Source of the DNA: Gautieria morchelliformis
Taxonomy: Eukaryota > Basidiomycota > Agaricomycetes > Gomphales > Gomphaceae
Assembly (NCBI GenBank): GCA_015179125.1
Contig: WHVA01000003.1
Coordinates: 124,001-188,000 of the forward strand
Length of the DNA stretch: 64,000 nucleotides
Direction: 5' to 3'
Below are positions 48,340-59,845 of this stretch, piece by piece (the first letter of the stretch is position 1; each line of letters starts with the position of its first letter). Made by a program: the position numbers and the translations under genes. The notes below the pieces were generated by a model. The model made no database searches, was not told the DNA's origin, and worked only from the letters and a program-made list of their open reading frames with translations.

Positions 48340-49800
48340 CCACCTCCGCCCGGTATTGATACCCCACAAAGCACATCACGCTATATCGCCAATGGATCTC
48401 AGAACAACACCCAACGCCCTCACCATATCGTGCCGTCTGCACAGCCGACAGCTCCTCGTGGCTCAACTCCATGGCCATCGGGTTTTGATTCGGCGTGGCG
48501 AGCCCAGAGGGTGCCTAGGACGCCATCGACGTGGGAGAAGTCGCCGCCGCCGCTCTCGCTCTCGCTGTCGTCGTGTGTCGCTAACGCCGCCCACGCACCC
48601 GCCACCACATTGATCGACGTCGAGAAGTCGACAGCCCCTTCCGGCCCCGTCCCGCCGGGCTCCTCGGCAACCGCCGCCGCCTGCCATCCTCCGGGATATC
48701 ACGCGCCGCGGCCATTGCCCACTTGTCGTCATGCGTCGACATGAATATCTAGATACACACGCCAGTCACATCGGCACTCGTATCACACATACAAGAGAAA
48801 GAGAGGAGAGAAGGAGACATGACTCACCCTCCTATCCGCGCCCGCGCGCGAGCTGAACCGCGTCGCCGTCAGGCCGGCCCTCTTCTCCGGATCGACCGCG
48901 CCCACCGCGACGTCCAGCGTCTCGATCACAGCGACGATACGCGGCGGCGCGGTCTGGAACCGCGTCGCGAAGACCGCCGGCGTCCCCATGCGCGACGAGG
49001 CGAGCAGTGGCGTGAGCGGCGTCGTGGGCCGGCGGCTCCCGGGCTTCGATAGGGAGCCACCCGACCCCGGCGGCGCAGCGGTGGTGACGTTGAGCGACTG
49101 CCCGTGAGGTGTTTTGGCGCCGGTGAAGCGGGAGAGGGAAAGGAGGTGGTGCGCGTGCGTGTGGTGGCGGGGAAGGGGGGCGTGAGTCCGAGCGGGGTGG
49201 GCCAAGCGCCCGAGGTGGGGCAGGCGACGATGGCGTGGGGCTCCATGGTAGCGGCGTCGGTTTCGGACCATTGGAGGTGGAGGATGACGGATTTGGTCGC
49301 ACACTAAGCAGAGCCGGCCGCAACGCCGCTCGTGTTCGTTGGTTATCCCTAGGGGAGTATGCACCGTCATCTCGATATATTCGCTGCGAACCAACTTGTC
49401 GAAGGGTAAGGTCAATAGAGTGAACGTGAATTCACACCCACTGTAGCAAGTTGTTCGCGCCTGCACTTACGTTGGAGGACAACATCGGGTCCCCGGCGTT
49501 GAACTTTGACATATTGAACCGGGACACCGTTTCTCGTTTATCAGATCGCAGGTCCGTCACTCAGCGTGTTGACTGGACAACGTCCCTGCTCACCGATAGA
49601 GAATTCGCATACGGCGCCGTCGATGGTGGCGTCACGCTCACGACGCGCTCCCCACCCTCTCCGGCGCCCGCCGATGTCTGCACACCAACATCTGTCCATC
49701 GCATCACTTGTCAACAATTTCCCGTCCAGAGAGACAACAACGCGCTTAGAGGTTGTCTGCTGTCCCGTCCAGCACATGAGCGCCTTGTCCACATCCAACA
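48340..49800 (-). pseudogene. Inverted partial copy of the F-box/WD40 gene
   Basis: The minus strand repeats the 3' 1.5 kb of the gene at 40976-44866 (its 43225-44760), including introns, in the same order. Shared protein text includes [31 protein letters not shown] and [13 protein letters not shown]. Because introns are kept, it arose by DNA duplication, not retroposition. It lacks the F-box and most blades, has lost several short blocks (for example four bases near 49140), and cannot encode a complete protein. Confidence 0.85.
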
Positions 49801-51009
49801 ACAGCGTTCGATCCGCTGACAAACCGCTCATGCAAGGCTCTCCAACTGGCACATCTTAGGATGAATGGATGATGATTGATAATGACTAGGATGGATACCC
49901 ACTCCTACCCGCATCCGACCTTGTGAGTTGTATGATCACGACAGCACTTGACCCCCCACCCTCTCACGCGCACCGTACAATCACTGGGCTGGCGTTCCAT
50001 GCGCTATTCTCGTCCATGGACGTACGAGTAGAGTTAGGTCGGCGGCGTGAAGGCGGTTACTCTTTTTTCCCCATCATGGCTGTCACGGTCACATCACATG
50101 GCTTTTGGTACTTGAAAATAAGCGTCAACTAGTGTTTGGATGCTGTACGATTGAAGTCGTGATATTGGCATGTCCAGTGTTCTGAGTTGCGTGAAAAATG
50201 CTGATCAATCACGAATGGAACTATTGGAGTGACTAGGATCGCTGTAAGGAAGCTGAAGCCCGCGCAGTTGTGATGATACGAATGTCATTTTGTGCTAGAT
50301 AATGGCATGGGACGTAAGTCTAGACATGCTATATAAGCGCAGGCTTATATCTTCTCGTAGCTACATAACGGTCTTTCGGTGCTTTTAGACGGTAAACCCT
50401 ACCATTTATGTCGTGCGTGGTCCCTGAGCTAGCTGATTATTATAGACGTATGTACCACTCGAAGCTGAGAACCATCACAATCAAAAAGCGTTCCTCCTTC
50501 CTCGCTTGCTTCTCGGATCCCACCATCCTGATGATTTATTCGGCAGATTGTATATAGTGTATTGGTTGCTCACGCGGTGCACAGATGCAAGGTAAAGTAA
50601 TGCAGACTAGGATCTTTTTGGCAACTTGTTGCGGGAAGTTTCTATCTGTATCACACGGTAACCGGGGTCGAGTGTCCCAGCCTTTATCTAGTGGACATCA
50701 TACCATATTCCCTGAGCGACCGCACTGGCCCTATAAGAGGACGTGGAGAACAGCCACCGTTAATGTAATATTATCTCCTTACAAATCATCGATCTAATAT
50801 CTCCAACCTCTTTAAATTGTTCTTAATTGTGACCCCAACAGTAGTATTTCCAGCAGAGGGTTGGAGCTCCAAGGCCACCTCAAGAAGAGAAGAAAAGCAG
50901 CGGAGGGACATATCACAGAAAATGTGTGGGTTCGTCAATGTAGTTCGAAGGCGGGAGGGATTTATCAAGACATGATGGTAGAGATTAGGTAAATTGAACT
51001 TTAGGAGAA
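49801..51009. other. Intergenic; no gene seen
   Basis: Only short frames without motifs. Confidence 0.45.
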
Positions 51010-51540
51010 TTACTTTGATGTCCCTGTTTTAGGCTCCGCTTTTTCTCCTGCATTTTTCTTTTTGATGTGCCGTAGCGCGGCGTCCTTGCGTGAAAATAAC
51101 TGTGAGCAGCCGGAACATTCCCATTGACGACTACGATGGACTGTGTCGATATGACGCGTGAGGTCCCAAGGGCGACGACAACTGGCCCCGCACTGTTGGC
51201 ACTTGTATCTGTTGGTCGAAACCTTGCTGGCACGACTTCGACCGCCGAGATCACCGTGCTCTTCATCGCTCTCGTAGTACGGACGAGACTCTTTCTTCGA
51301 CGTCCTGCAGCTTCTTCTGAGCGGCTTTGGCTCTGAAATCTCTGCAGAACTAGCAGGAGCCTCGTTAGTTTCTAGTACTGCCGCCCGACGTTTCCGAAGT
51401 CTCGGGGCATTTGTGGCTATGCCTTTCACAGGACCCTCATTGGGCGTGACCTTCAAGGAAGATATAAGCTTTGGGTACTCGCTTCCACGCAAAGAACTCA
51501 CCATGGAGGAGTGACTTCTTTTAGACGTGCTTTTTGTCAT
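51010..51540 (-). CDS. Small C2H2 zinc-finger protein
   Basis: About 176 residues from the ATG at 51540, single exon, minus strand. A basic, Ser-rich N-terminus leads to two C-terminal fingers: a canonical one (C-x2-C ... H-x4-H: YKCQQCGASCRRPWDLTRHI, then DTVH), and a second (WECSGCSQLFSRKDAALRHI) that lacks a clear last histidine. The tail is Lys-rich. A TATATAAA box near 51587 on the minus strand supports a start here. An ATG at 51504 followed at once by GTGAGT could instead be a splice donor, so the N-terminus is uncertain. Probable nuclear DNA-binding protein; target unknown. Confidence 0.7.
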   Translation of the reverse strand: MTKSTSKRSHSSMVSSLRGSEYPKLISSLKVTPNEGPVKGIATNAPRLRKRRAAVLETNEAPASSAEISEPKPLRRSCRTSKKESRPYYESDEEHGDLGGRSRASKVSTNRYKCQQCGASCRRPWDLTRHIDTVHRSRQWECSGCSQLFSRKDAALRHIKKKNAGEKAEPKTGTSK

Positions 51541-53982
51541 CCACGGCAGGTTATGCGTTGTCACTAACTTGAAGAAGAACCATTTATATAAAGCGACTCG
51601 GCAATGTCACTTTTCTATTCTCCGCGTGAAAAACCGCGTAAAAAATGCACCAAACTCCAAACAACTTGGCTATGGGTTTACAGGTCGCATATTCCAGGAT
51701 CCATACCGGTACGTGAGTACCTTCTACTCTTCGGAGGTGATTACTGACCAATGTACAAATGTCTGCCATTTCCACCGGCCATCGGCGAAACCGCACGTGT
51801 AAGCGCTTTTCGTAAGCATGCCAGCGCCTCATACACGCTTGCAAGGGCCGTACAAAGTGTACATATCCATCACTCCTCAGGCAACACTTGAGGCTCAGTA
51901 AGTGTTTTATAATTGTTCCACAGGCTCACGCATGGAAGTTAAGCATTGTAGAACCCTTTTAAGTCTACAATTGGCCTTTATCCCACTTACATGAACAGGT
52001 AATCCTCGCAGCTCATTCCCGATGGCAAGATGCCTAAGGCTCACGTGGAGTCATACCCTTCTCCATCACCCCCCTCGTCACCATCTCCGTCCTCGTCTTC
52101 CTCCTCGTCTCCCTCATCTTCTTCTCCATGTTCGACCTCGCCGCTTGAGAAGTTTGGCTTCGAACTCTTCCTCCCCTTCTTCAGCCTCTTCATCGCGGTC
52201 AGGCGCGATCGCCGCAACATGTCCACAATATTGCCTTGGAAGTTGTCATACCACTTCAAAAGAAGCCCTCGACCAGCGAAAGAGTAGCAGGCCGGAGTGC
52301 TCGCCACCAAACGATTGTATTACTTATGCTTTAATCAGCGGGTCCCGTTCAGTCCGACTTCGTCAGATGCTCGGTAGCCAATACTGAGACGCAATGGCGA
52401 TGGCGGTTCTGCCACAACGGAGCCGTTGAAGGTTGTTCACCATTGGCATCATTGCAGCCCGCTCTTGCTCCTACTAGCGCCATGACTTTGCAACAATTGG
52501 GGCATTCAGACGTGGTGTCGATGGCCAGTCCGGCATACGGACTGGCCCTCTACACCACGCCTGTACAGCCGACTGACTGGCATGACGTCTTGGTGTGGTG
52601 CGAGTTTCGTGCCCGATAGAGCATAGTCTAGATCAATAAATCTCTCATCTCTGAGACAGTGGTTAACTCAGGGTTATGCAACAAGGCACTTGGGGCCATG
52701 GGAGACGCTTCTTTGGATCGCATTAGATTGCCATGGCTGAGTCGTGCTACGATTCGTCCAATCTGGACCCAACTGATCAAGTTCAAGGAGCTGATGCTGG
52801 CAAGTTGACACCTCACGGCTGCGTAGTCTTATAACAGTTTCGAGGCTGAATAAACCCTTGGGACGGCGCAAGGAAATAACCATGAGACTATTGAGCGGTC
52901 TTGTCATATCTCAGAACCATGTTGTCGAGGGAATAGCAGCTGGAATTGCGATAATACGAGATGGATGCTGCTGCAACCCGAGGTGTAATTTCGCCTCGCA
53001 TCTCCTAGAACGACAAGACATACTCTTCGGGAAGCCACCACGCCAAACAATGCATAATGACATTACACTCTAGGAACAAAACAGACTTCTCACCAATCCC
53101 TCGGGGACTGATCCAAAGTACTGATGGTGAGGTTGCAAAGTGAGAACGGACTGACATGATCTGCAGTAGCAGAAATGTCCGATCAAGTCTACTAGAGGAC
53201 CCACATGACTCAGGGACTTCATAAGAGTAAAAACTTTCATTGAGGGACTTATCTAAATATATAACAGGACTTGGTATAACTGACATATACGTCAGGTCTA
53301 GCGCGTCCACCAGCGCGTCCAATCGTGCGTCCCGCCCCCGCCGTCCCGCCCCTGCGCGAGCCGCAACACCTCCCGCGCAGACCCCAACTAGCACCGCACG
53401 CGAGCACTTATCATCAGCTACCCGAACGGACTCCTCAACGGTCCCCGCGCCTGAGGGACTGATGTGCAGTCCCTTTTCTTCCTACAGCGATTAAACTTGT
53501 CAGTTACTAACCTAAGCCTACATACACTTCTCGTGGAAGGCGTATCTCTGATCGAGACTTTTCACGAACTTCCTATCAATCCAGTCCCGATATACCTGAC
53601 GCATGGATTTTGTTCCATGCCGCCCGAGATTCATTTTTAAAGACACCCTAGATTATTTAAGACGAATAACTTTGACTCAGAGCTTTCATGTCCTCTGCAA
53701 GGGTCGTTTCCCAAGGCGACTATTCCTCCCCAAGCTAACCCAGTATGCATGTTCCGGATTACTTGCCTAAATTAACATATATATTGGCGTTTCTGCTTTA
53801 GTATCTTTTCTACTGCTGTCACTGTGATTGTAGCATTGGGCGGATATGTATCAAACAAAGTCTTTTCCTTCCTTTTTTTCTACAGTGCTTATACTATATA
53901 CAGTGAGCATATACTACTCCACTCACTGGATAAACTATTACTAAACAACGATAGTCCAATCTCGCTAGATCACTGTTCAAAC
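51541..53982. other. 2.4 kb without a firm gene
   Basis: A minus frame at 52310-52041 ends in an acidic Glu/Asp/Gly tract, mirrored on the plus strand as a CTC/TCC repeat. A plus frame at 53240-53494 is Ala/Pro/Thr-rich. Neither has a recognisable domain. A hairpin lies at 52511-52559. Confidence 0.4.
52511..52559. other. Two-stage hairpin
   Basis: CGTGGTGT (52511-52518) pairs with ACACCACG (52552-52559); inside it GGCCAGTCCG (52523-52532) pairs with CGGACTGGCC (52538-52547) around the loop GCATA. All 18 pairs are perfect, with a 4x4 internal loop. Confidence 0.8.
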
Positions 53983-55137
53983 CTAAAGCTGACTGTCTGA
54001 GCGTTTACCAGTAGCAGTGAGTTGACCTATTATTGGAACGTCCTCCGTAAGATTGGAGTCGCAAACAGTACATATATCTTCGTGCTGATCCCGTTTCTGT
54101 TTCCGCACAAATGCCCTCTGACTATAACACCAATAACAATAAAACAATTTCACAGGGAAAACATATATGATGTCTCACCAAAAGCTGCACTTGTATTTCT
54201 TCCCAGAAGTCATTGCATTGACATGCCGAATAGCCTCCTGCTTGCGTCCAAAAAGTGTTCCGCTAGGACATAAATACTACTGGATTAGAAGGGCCAATCA
54301 TTAAATTTACATAGAATGAACTCACCACGTGCACTGGAAGGGCCTCTCCTGCAGGTGAGCAGAGCGGATATGTGTGATGAGCTGCGCCTTTTGACGAAAC
54401 CCCACGGGATGGGTACAGTTATGCCAACCGCAGAAGAACGTTGGTACGCTATTGAAAGGCGCCTGCACGATCAGGTGGCTGAGTTGTTTTGTGCTTGAGA
54501 CAGGGGCTGTTTGGCACCATATGTGGTGGCACGCAGGCATGTCAGAGAGGTGGTCGCTGTCCGAGTAATGTGAGGGTGAGGAAACTGGGTCTGGCCCGGG
54601 ACAGAATCGAGGATTACCCTAGAATTTACAATAAGTGGCCGAGCTTTTGTATTGCGAGTCGAGTGCAACAAATGCTCTTACGTCATGACCCAAGGACTCA
54701 GGATGTGTGCTATAATCAGTTGGAAGTGGCATGTCATTACCACCAGGAAACGCGCTCAGGCTGACATGCGAGGTTGCTAGCGTAATTACGAGATTGGGAT
54801 ATGGTACAGTCAGGGAACAGCGGAACGCACCGGTCGCGGAACGCACCGGTCGCTACTGGTCCTAGCCCTGGTACTGAAGTCACACTCTGACTCTGATGTT
54901 CTAGTTGGTTCGGACCTGACTCAGAGGGCGTGACACTGCAATAGCCTTGCGAATCACCGTAGAGGTATGAACCCTGACAATAAATGTCTGTTCAAGATAT
55001 AAGTCATCATTCCCCGATTTTCTGAAGAAAAGGCGTGACTTACCAGTCATGTTTATGTCCGAAGTAGCTCCATCAGGATACCACACATCGCTACTACAGT
55101 TTCCCTCATTAGTGCTGGTGAACCCTCGGTCAGCCAT
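53983..55137 (-). pseudogene. C2H2 zinc-finger gene broken by a 16 bp tandem duplication
   Basis: Five exons on the minus strand: 55137-55044, 54987-54682, 54618-54326, 54262-54179, 54121-53983; introns 56-63 nt, all GT-AG. The product has a long N-terminus and three C-terminal fingers: FFCGWHNCTHPVGFRQKAQL with HIRSAH, a CGTLFGRKQEAIRH unit, and CSFCQRAFVRKQKRDQH ending in a Cys (C2HC). Exon 2 contains a perfect tandem repeat of 16 bases (54820-54851). With both copies the frame is lost; with a single copy all five exons are in frame at about 299 residues, so the duplication is the only break seen. A shorter product could start at the ATG at 54732 (about 188 residues) and keep all fingers. 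Probable transcription factor; target unknown. Confidence 0.78.
54820..54851. repeat. 16 bp perfect tandem duplication in zinc-finger exon 2
   Basis: GCGGAACGCACCGGTC occurs twice back to back (54820-54835 and 54836-54851). Sixteen is not a multiple of three. Confidence 0.9.
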
Positions 55138-55689
55138 CTCAAGTATGGGGGTAGATTACACTGTTGATTAATTGCGATCAGTGTCTGCTCTTGAGATTTA
55201 CAGTGACCTTACCGGGTTTAATAGCGTGCGTACTGAGAAAAATTACTATTATTACAGTAATTGTAATCGGGCTATGATCGATAGCACGTCACCTTTCATA
55301 AGTACTGTGTATCCTCCAAGGTAATTTGTAATATCTAGCGTAACCGATTATCAGCATGTGACACTATTACTAGAATAGGTAAGGTATACCTACTTCTAAT
55401 TATACCTGACAACCCATGATTACGAACCAAGCTGAGTAAGCGAAATTTGAAAGCGTATGTGAATTTCATCCGCAAGGGATGGATGGAGAAAGTTATTTTA
55501 TGGGATGGATGGGGGCTAGTTGTGTCGGAATAGATATAATAAAGATTCTGAGGGCAGGGAGGAGTCAACTACTTAGTCAGGACTGGGAGATGTCACGGTC
55601 ACTTGAGTGACGTGACTCAGGATTGACAGCGCTTTATAAAGCGCTGTGGCTTTACACCACGTTCGACATCCAGTCCGTCCTATGAGAGC
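55138..55689. other. Intergenic with palindromes
   Basis: No gene. Carries the palindromes near 55593-55647. Confidence 0.5.
55626..55647. promoter_or_regulatory. Perfect 22 bp palindrome centred on TATA
   Basis: ACAGCGCTTTATAAAGCGCT continues with GT to complete a perfect palindrome. About 30 bp upstream lies an inverted GTCAC/GTGAC block (about 55593-55617). It sits just before the kinase-like pseudogene and could be its old promoter. Confidence 0.5.
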
Positions 55690-55696
55690 ACGGCGT

Positions 55697-56060
55697 GCAC
55701 TACTTTTTCCGTCATCTTTGCGAAACATTCAACCTTGAATCGCTTCAGAAAAATCCCGTTGCAGACGGTCATCTGTACCCGGCATGGCACCCTGGTCTCC
55801 GCATCGCATCTGAACCTGAGCTTGAGTCTTAGGCTATTCCCCACGACTCGGACTATGTCAAACGACCTAATGTTGTATAGTACGTCGGATACGACAGAAT
55901 TGCGCGGTTTCTGTTTGCAGAGGCTGAGATCGTGACGCTGCTAGCGAAGAGCCCACATCCCAACATTGCCCAGTTTCGGGGTTGCTGTTGATGGATGGGT
56001 CAATAGCTGGGCTGAGTCTGCAACGCTATCCCCGGATACTGCAGCACGTAATCCCGCATG
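55697..56060 (+). pseudogene. N-terminal remnant of a fungal kinase-like gene
   Basis: The plus strand encodes RHLCETFNLESLQKNP, LYPAWHPGLRIASEPELES and DSDYVKRPN. After an intron-like gap ending in TTTGCAG (55920) it continues with EAEIVTLLAKSPHPNIAQFRG, which matches the alpha-C helix to beta-4 region (HPNI) of protein kinases. It is interrupted by TAG at 55830-55832 and TGA at 55989-55991, and the catalytic lobes are missing. The family resemblance is from memory of mushroom kinase-like proteins, so moderate confidence. Confidence 0.55.
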
Positions 56061-56748
56061 GAAAGCAGGTTCGTGCTGATGATGGCCCGCAAGGAAATAT
56101 TTCATATGAACACTCGGATTCGGAACAGCCCGATCGTGCGGCTTCGGGCCGTTCCCAATTGTGTTGGATCCGGCGGATGTAGAGCCTGCGATAGTGGCTG
56201 GAAAAGCCCTCATTGATACAGCAGCGTCTGGGGTCGCTTGTGAATGACTTGAGACAAACAAGAGACATCCTTAGCCTATAGGGCGTTGTGGATGATTATG
56301 TTTGAACCCTGACAGTTGTGAGCCATTTAACAGCTGCAGTTGCTTGTCAGTAGTGCAAAACACTACACACACTGCTCAATCTTCTAGGGACAGCGTATGC
56401 TGCGACGTCACTGCACTTACCAGGGTCAGTGGCACTACCGTACTTCGACACCCCAGTTGCTGTCTCCAGAGCCATTAGACAAAGGTTCATTTGAAATTTG
56501 ATGGTTTTTGTGCATACCTGAACCAAGCTGAGACATCATCACCGTCTCCACACCTCAACGCCATCACCCCGCCTGCCCCCTCGTGCGTTCTTCTCCGGAT
56601 AAAACTGGACTAGACGATCTAAGAGCGATACGGTACCGTGAAATGGAGACGCGAAAGACTACTGAGTGGGGAATTGGAACTTGGGGGCAATGATACCGAT
56701 GCTGTGCGCGTGGAATGGGGTGTAGAGCGGCGGAGCAAGGGGTCAACG

Positions 56749-57660
56749 GGGAGGTTAAAGCGCCGGTGTTTGGAACGGTAGACCCGGTGTCGTGGCCAAT
56801 TTCTCTCATGTCTCATCCCATGCGTTTGCGCAACAATCAGGCATGCTACAGACGTGAGCCATGAGTTACAGAGTAGGAGTATCTGGTGTCCTGTGATTTT
56901 AGTGTGCCTCCAGTTGCAAGAGAGGTCCAGAGCCTGCAGGATGGACGCTGACTGCGTCCGAAAGGGTACAACAGCAAGGTGGCGCGTCGTGTGGGTGTCG
57001 ATCGCGAGACGCGTTTTCGGGACTGGGCCGAGTTTATGAATCACGCCGAGACCCTGGAGCACGGTCAATCGTCAAAATTTAGGTTTCGTATTGGATAGTG
57101 AGGAAGGATAATGTTGGCGTAGAAAGAAGTGATTGGTGGGGATGATGAGGGCTCTCGTGCTGGGTTCTGGGGTGACGTTTAAGGTGTCAGATATCGTGAT
57201 GGTGGCAGGATATGCGAGGCTCTCTGATGCCGATCCGCGCCGTATTCCGGGTACCAGCTTGCCGTGAGAGAGCATTTGGGTGGCAAATGTGACCGATCAA
57301 TGACCGAGTCGATCAATTGACGTGTGGAAGTGACGTGTTCGCGTTCTGGGCGGTATTCTGTCCTCTTACATTTGTCGTTCTCTAGAGTGCCGCATGTTTA
57401 CCCGATGGCATGATCATACGCTTCGGCCGCTTACCGTGGAATTCAGCGAGGGCGCATAGCAGCGTCGTCTCGATCTCGGGTTCAGATCACCGCGCGCTCG
57501 CAAACCCAGATCGCAAACGCACCCCAGGTGACTTTTATTTCGTTCGCTCGTCTCTCTTAATGCGGAGGTGCAGGGCAGACACCCGTGAATTGCATCCGTT
57601 GCAACCCAACCTTTTCCTGGTTCATGTTGAAGAAGTTTCACGCCATCGCCAGAGTGACTC
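56749..57660 (+). repeat. Arm 1 of a long inverted repeat
   Basis: Matches the reverse complement of 62690-64000. The block 57072-57275 gives exactly the same 67-residue reading as 63466-63669, so it is close to identical there. A conserved frame (VARRVGVDRETRFRDWAEF, 56980-57097) runs through both arms, which may mark the end of an unrecognised coding sequence. Arm 2 is cut by the window edge. Confidence 0.8.
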
Positions 57661-57707
57661 AATGCACACCACTCCTTCAGGAAGACAGTCGGTATTGCTT
57701 ATTAGGT

Positions 57708-57985
57708 ACCAATGCTACCACCCAAGGCATTTATTTATTCTTATGAATTGCGCCCAAGCACGCTGAAGTCGGGGTCCTTGCCGTCATCTGTCATCTGAAT
57801 GAAGCAAGTATTCATGGAGCTGTATCACAGAGAATTGGAAAACAGCGGCATTCACCTGCTAGTGCCCGCAGCACCTTCGCGTGTCCGCCCTCTACGTCCA
57901 GACGGAGCTTTTCCAGTTGGGTTTTCATGTAGAGAGCCTCTCTATGTGCAAACCCAACAGGGTAGCATTGCCGCCCTCGAGCTCA
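57708..57985 (+). repeat. Second copy of the dispersed repeat found at 47.8 kb
   Basis: Direct-orientation copy of 47806-48076 with a few small indels. No coding motif; unknown element. About 235 bases of non-coding sequence follow before the epoxide hydrolase stop. Confidence 0.7.
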
Positions 57986-58221
57986 GTGCGGCGGGAGTTA
58001 CAAACCTATGTTTATAGCATAACTAGATTTACACTTGACGTCATTGTCTAGCACAAACTGGCATTCGTATCGCAACAAGTTCCCTGGCGTCAAATTACCT
58101 ACAGTGATCACATTGTCAGCCCATTAATGTGATTGACAGCATTTTCACGTGCCGATCAGAACCCAAATGGGCATGCCAATGCGACTTTAATCGCACAACA
58201 TCGAAACGTTCATGAACTTAC

Positions 58222-59845
58222 CTAAAGCTTCCCCCGCACTCCATTTCTATACCCCGTCTTTCCGGGCACAACCCCAAACGCCATCGCCCCCTTCCTGAAC
58301 ATCGCCCTGACATCGCCCACCAACTCCTGCGGCCTCTCATACGCTGCAAAATGGCCTCCCTTCGTATGTTCACCAATGAACACGACATTGGCGAGAGTGT
58401 GCACCCACGCCTTTGGCAGGACGAAGAGTTCTTTGGGAAAGAGCGATATGCCGATGGGGACGTGACGTGGGACAATCTGAGCAGAGGGGTCCCATGCGCC
58501 GGTGCGTGCGGCTTCGTAGTAAATCCGGAGCGAGGCCGCAGGGCCGCCACGGGAGAACCAGTATATGGATACCCAGGTTATGACTAGCGTCATCCACGTA
58601 CATTGATCAATGCATTATAACTGTACGTCAAGAAATATGTCTGTAGACCGTGACTTACTTTCATCGTCTGTCCACGGATACCCATCAGTCCAGGTAACGA
58701 GTTTTTCGTATATCCATGCAAGGAGTCCGACAGGCGAGTCGTTGAGAGAATATCCCACCGTCTGCGGCTGCGTCGACTGCAGGGCCGCATAGCCGGAGCC
58801 GCGCTCGCGGAACCACGCAAAACGCGCTAGGCCCGCTTTCTCGGTCGCTGTGTAAGGTGTCAAGAGGTGTTTAAGGTAGAGGAAAGGGTTTGTTAATAGT
58901 TGGGGGCGTAGGCCGCTTAGGTAGGGTGAGCCAGGCAGGGGAAGAGAACAGGATCACGTACAAGGGCATGTTTGTGTGGGATGCTTTGCAGTATCGACCG
59001 CCATAGATTTGTGCAATTTTTCGTGTTATCTGGAGGAAAATAAAGGGTTCAAACCAGGAAAGGGAGAAGCAACGAGGGCATTACAATGTAGCCCCAGTCT
59101 CCACCTATTTGCGACGAACGATACGAGGGGTGTCCTTGTTAGCGGATCACAGGACCAAAGTGACGCGATAGTCACCTTGGGTCACTGTACGCCGATGAGG
59201 ATGCCTGGAATTAAGATGATCGAATCAGCGGCGTACCGTATTCCTCATACCCAAGCCCCTGCATTAGCTTATGACCTACTTCCGCGTATTGCACTGCTGC
59301 AAATCCTTTGGTCTTTGGAGCCTCAGAGAACCCATATCCAGGCAAGCTGAACGCAACGACATGGAAACTCGGATCCTTTTCTGAAGAGGGTGCAGTTAGA
59401 AGCGGCAAGATTTTCGCCACTTCAAGGAAGCTCCCAGGCCCTGTAGCCAATGCCACACATGGACACGCATCAGAGCACACATCAGTCCTTGTCGCGCTCA
59501 AATAAATGCACACGCACACCCATGCACGAACAATAACGGAATGGCACTCTCCACGGCACTCCGCTTGTGAACAAAATGGATGTTCAGCCTCTCAAGCCCC
59601 TCCACGCTAATATCCGCCGTGAATTGAGGGAGAGATGCGTTGATGTCGCGCTCGTGCTTGCGCCAGTCGTACCCGTCTTGCCAGTGCGCTGCGAGCCGCT
59701 TTATATCAGCCAGTGGGGCACCGTATTCCCACCCCGCGTCGCTGAGCTCGTTGGGAAACTGGACGGTGGAAAGCTTGCTGTTGAGGGAGGCGAGGGCATG
59801 GTCTGAGATGGAGAGCGTGAATGGGACTGGGGATATGGTGGACAT
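58222..59845 (-). CDS. Epoxide hydrolase (microsomal/JHEH type, alpha/beta hydrolase)
   Basis: Hydrolyses epoxides to vicinal diols. Seven exons (minus): 59845-59518, 59440-59237, 59184-59176, 59104-59085, 59029-58962, 58915-58659, 58583-58222; 415 residues, normal for the family. An N-terminal EHN domain ([20 protein letters not shown]) precedes the alpha/beta hydrolase fold. The oxyanion-hole motif HGWPG is formed across intron 1, the nucleophile motif GGDWG across intron 3, and the catalytic histidine lies in [14 protein letters not shown]. Exons 3 and 4 are only 9 and 20 nt long, yet both are needed to build VTQGGDWGYI. All introns are GT-AG (46-77 nt). It is head to head with the methyltransferase, 91 bp away. 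No break was found. Physiological substrate unknown. Confidence 0.88.

Noticed and set aside
52041-52310. Acidic 89-residue frame on the minus strand
   Set aside because: The acidic tail reflects a CTC/TCC simple repeat; no start context, partner exon or domain supports a gene.
53240-53494. Ala/Pro/Thr-rich 84-residue frame
   Set aside because: Low complexity with no flanking exons or motif.
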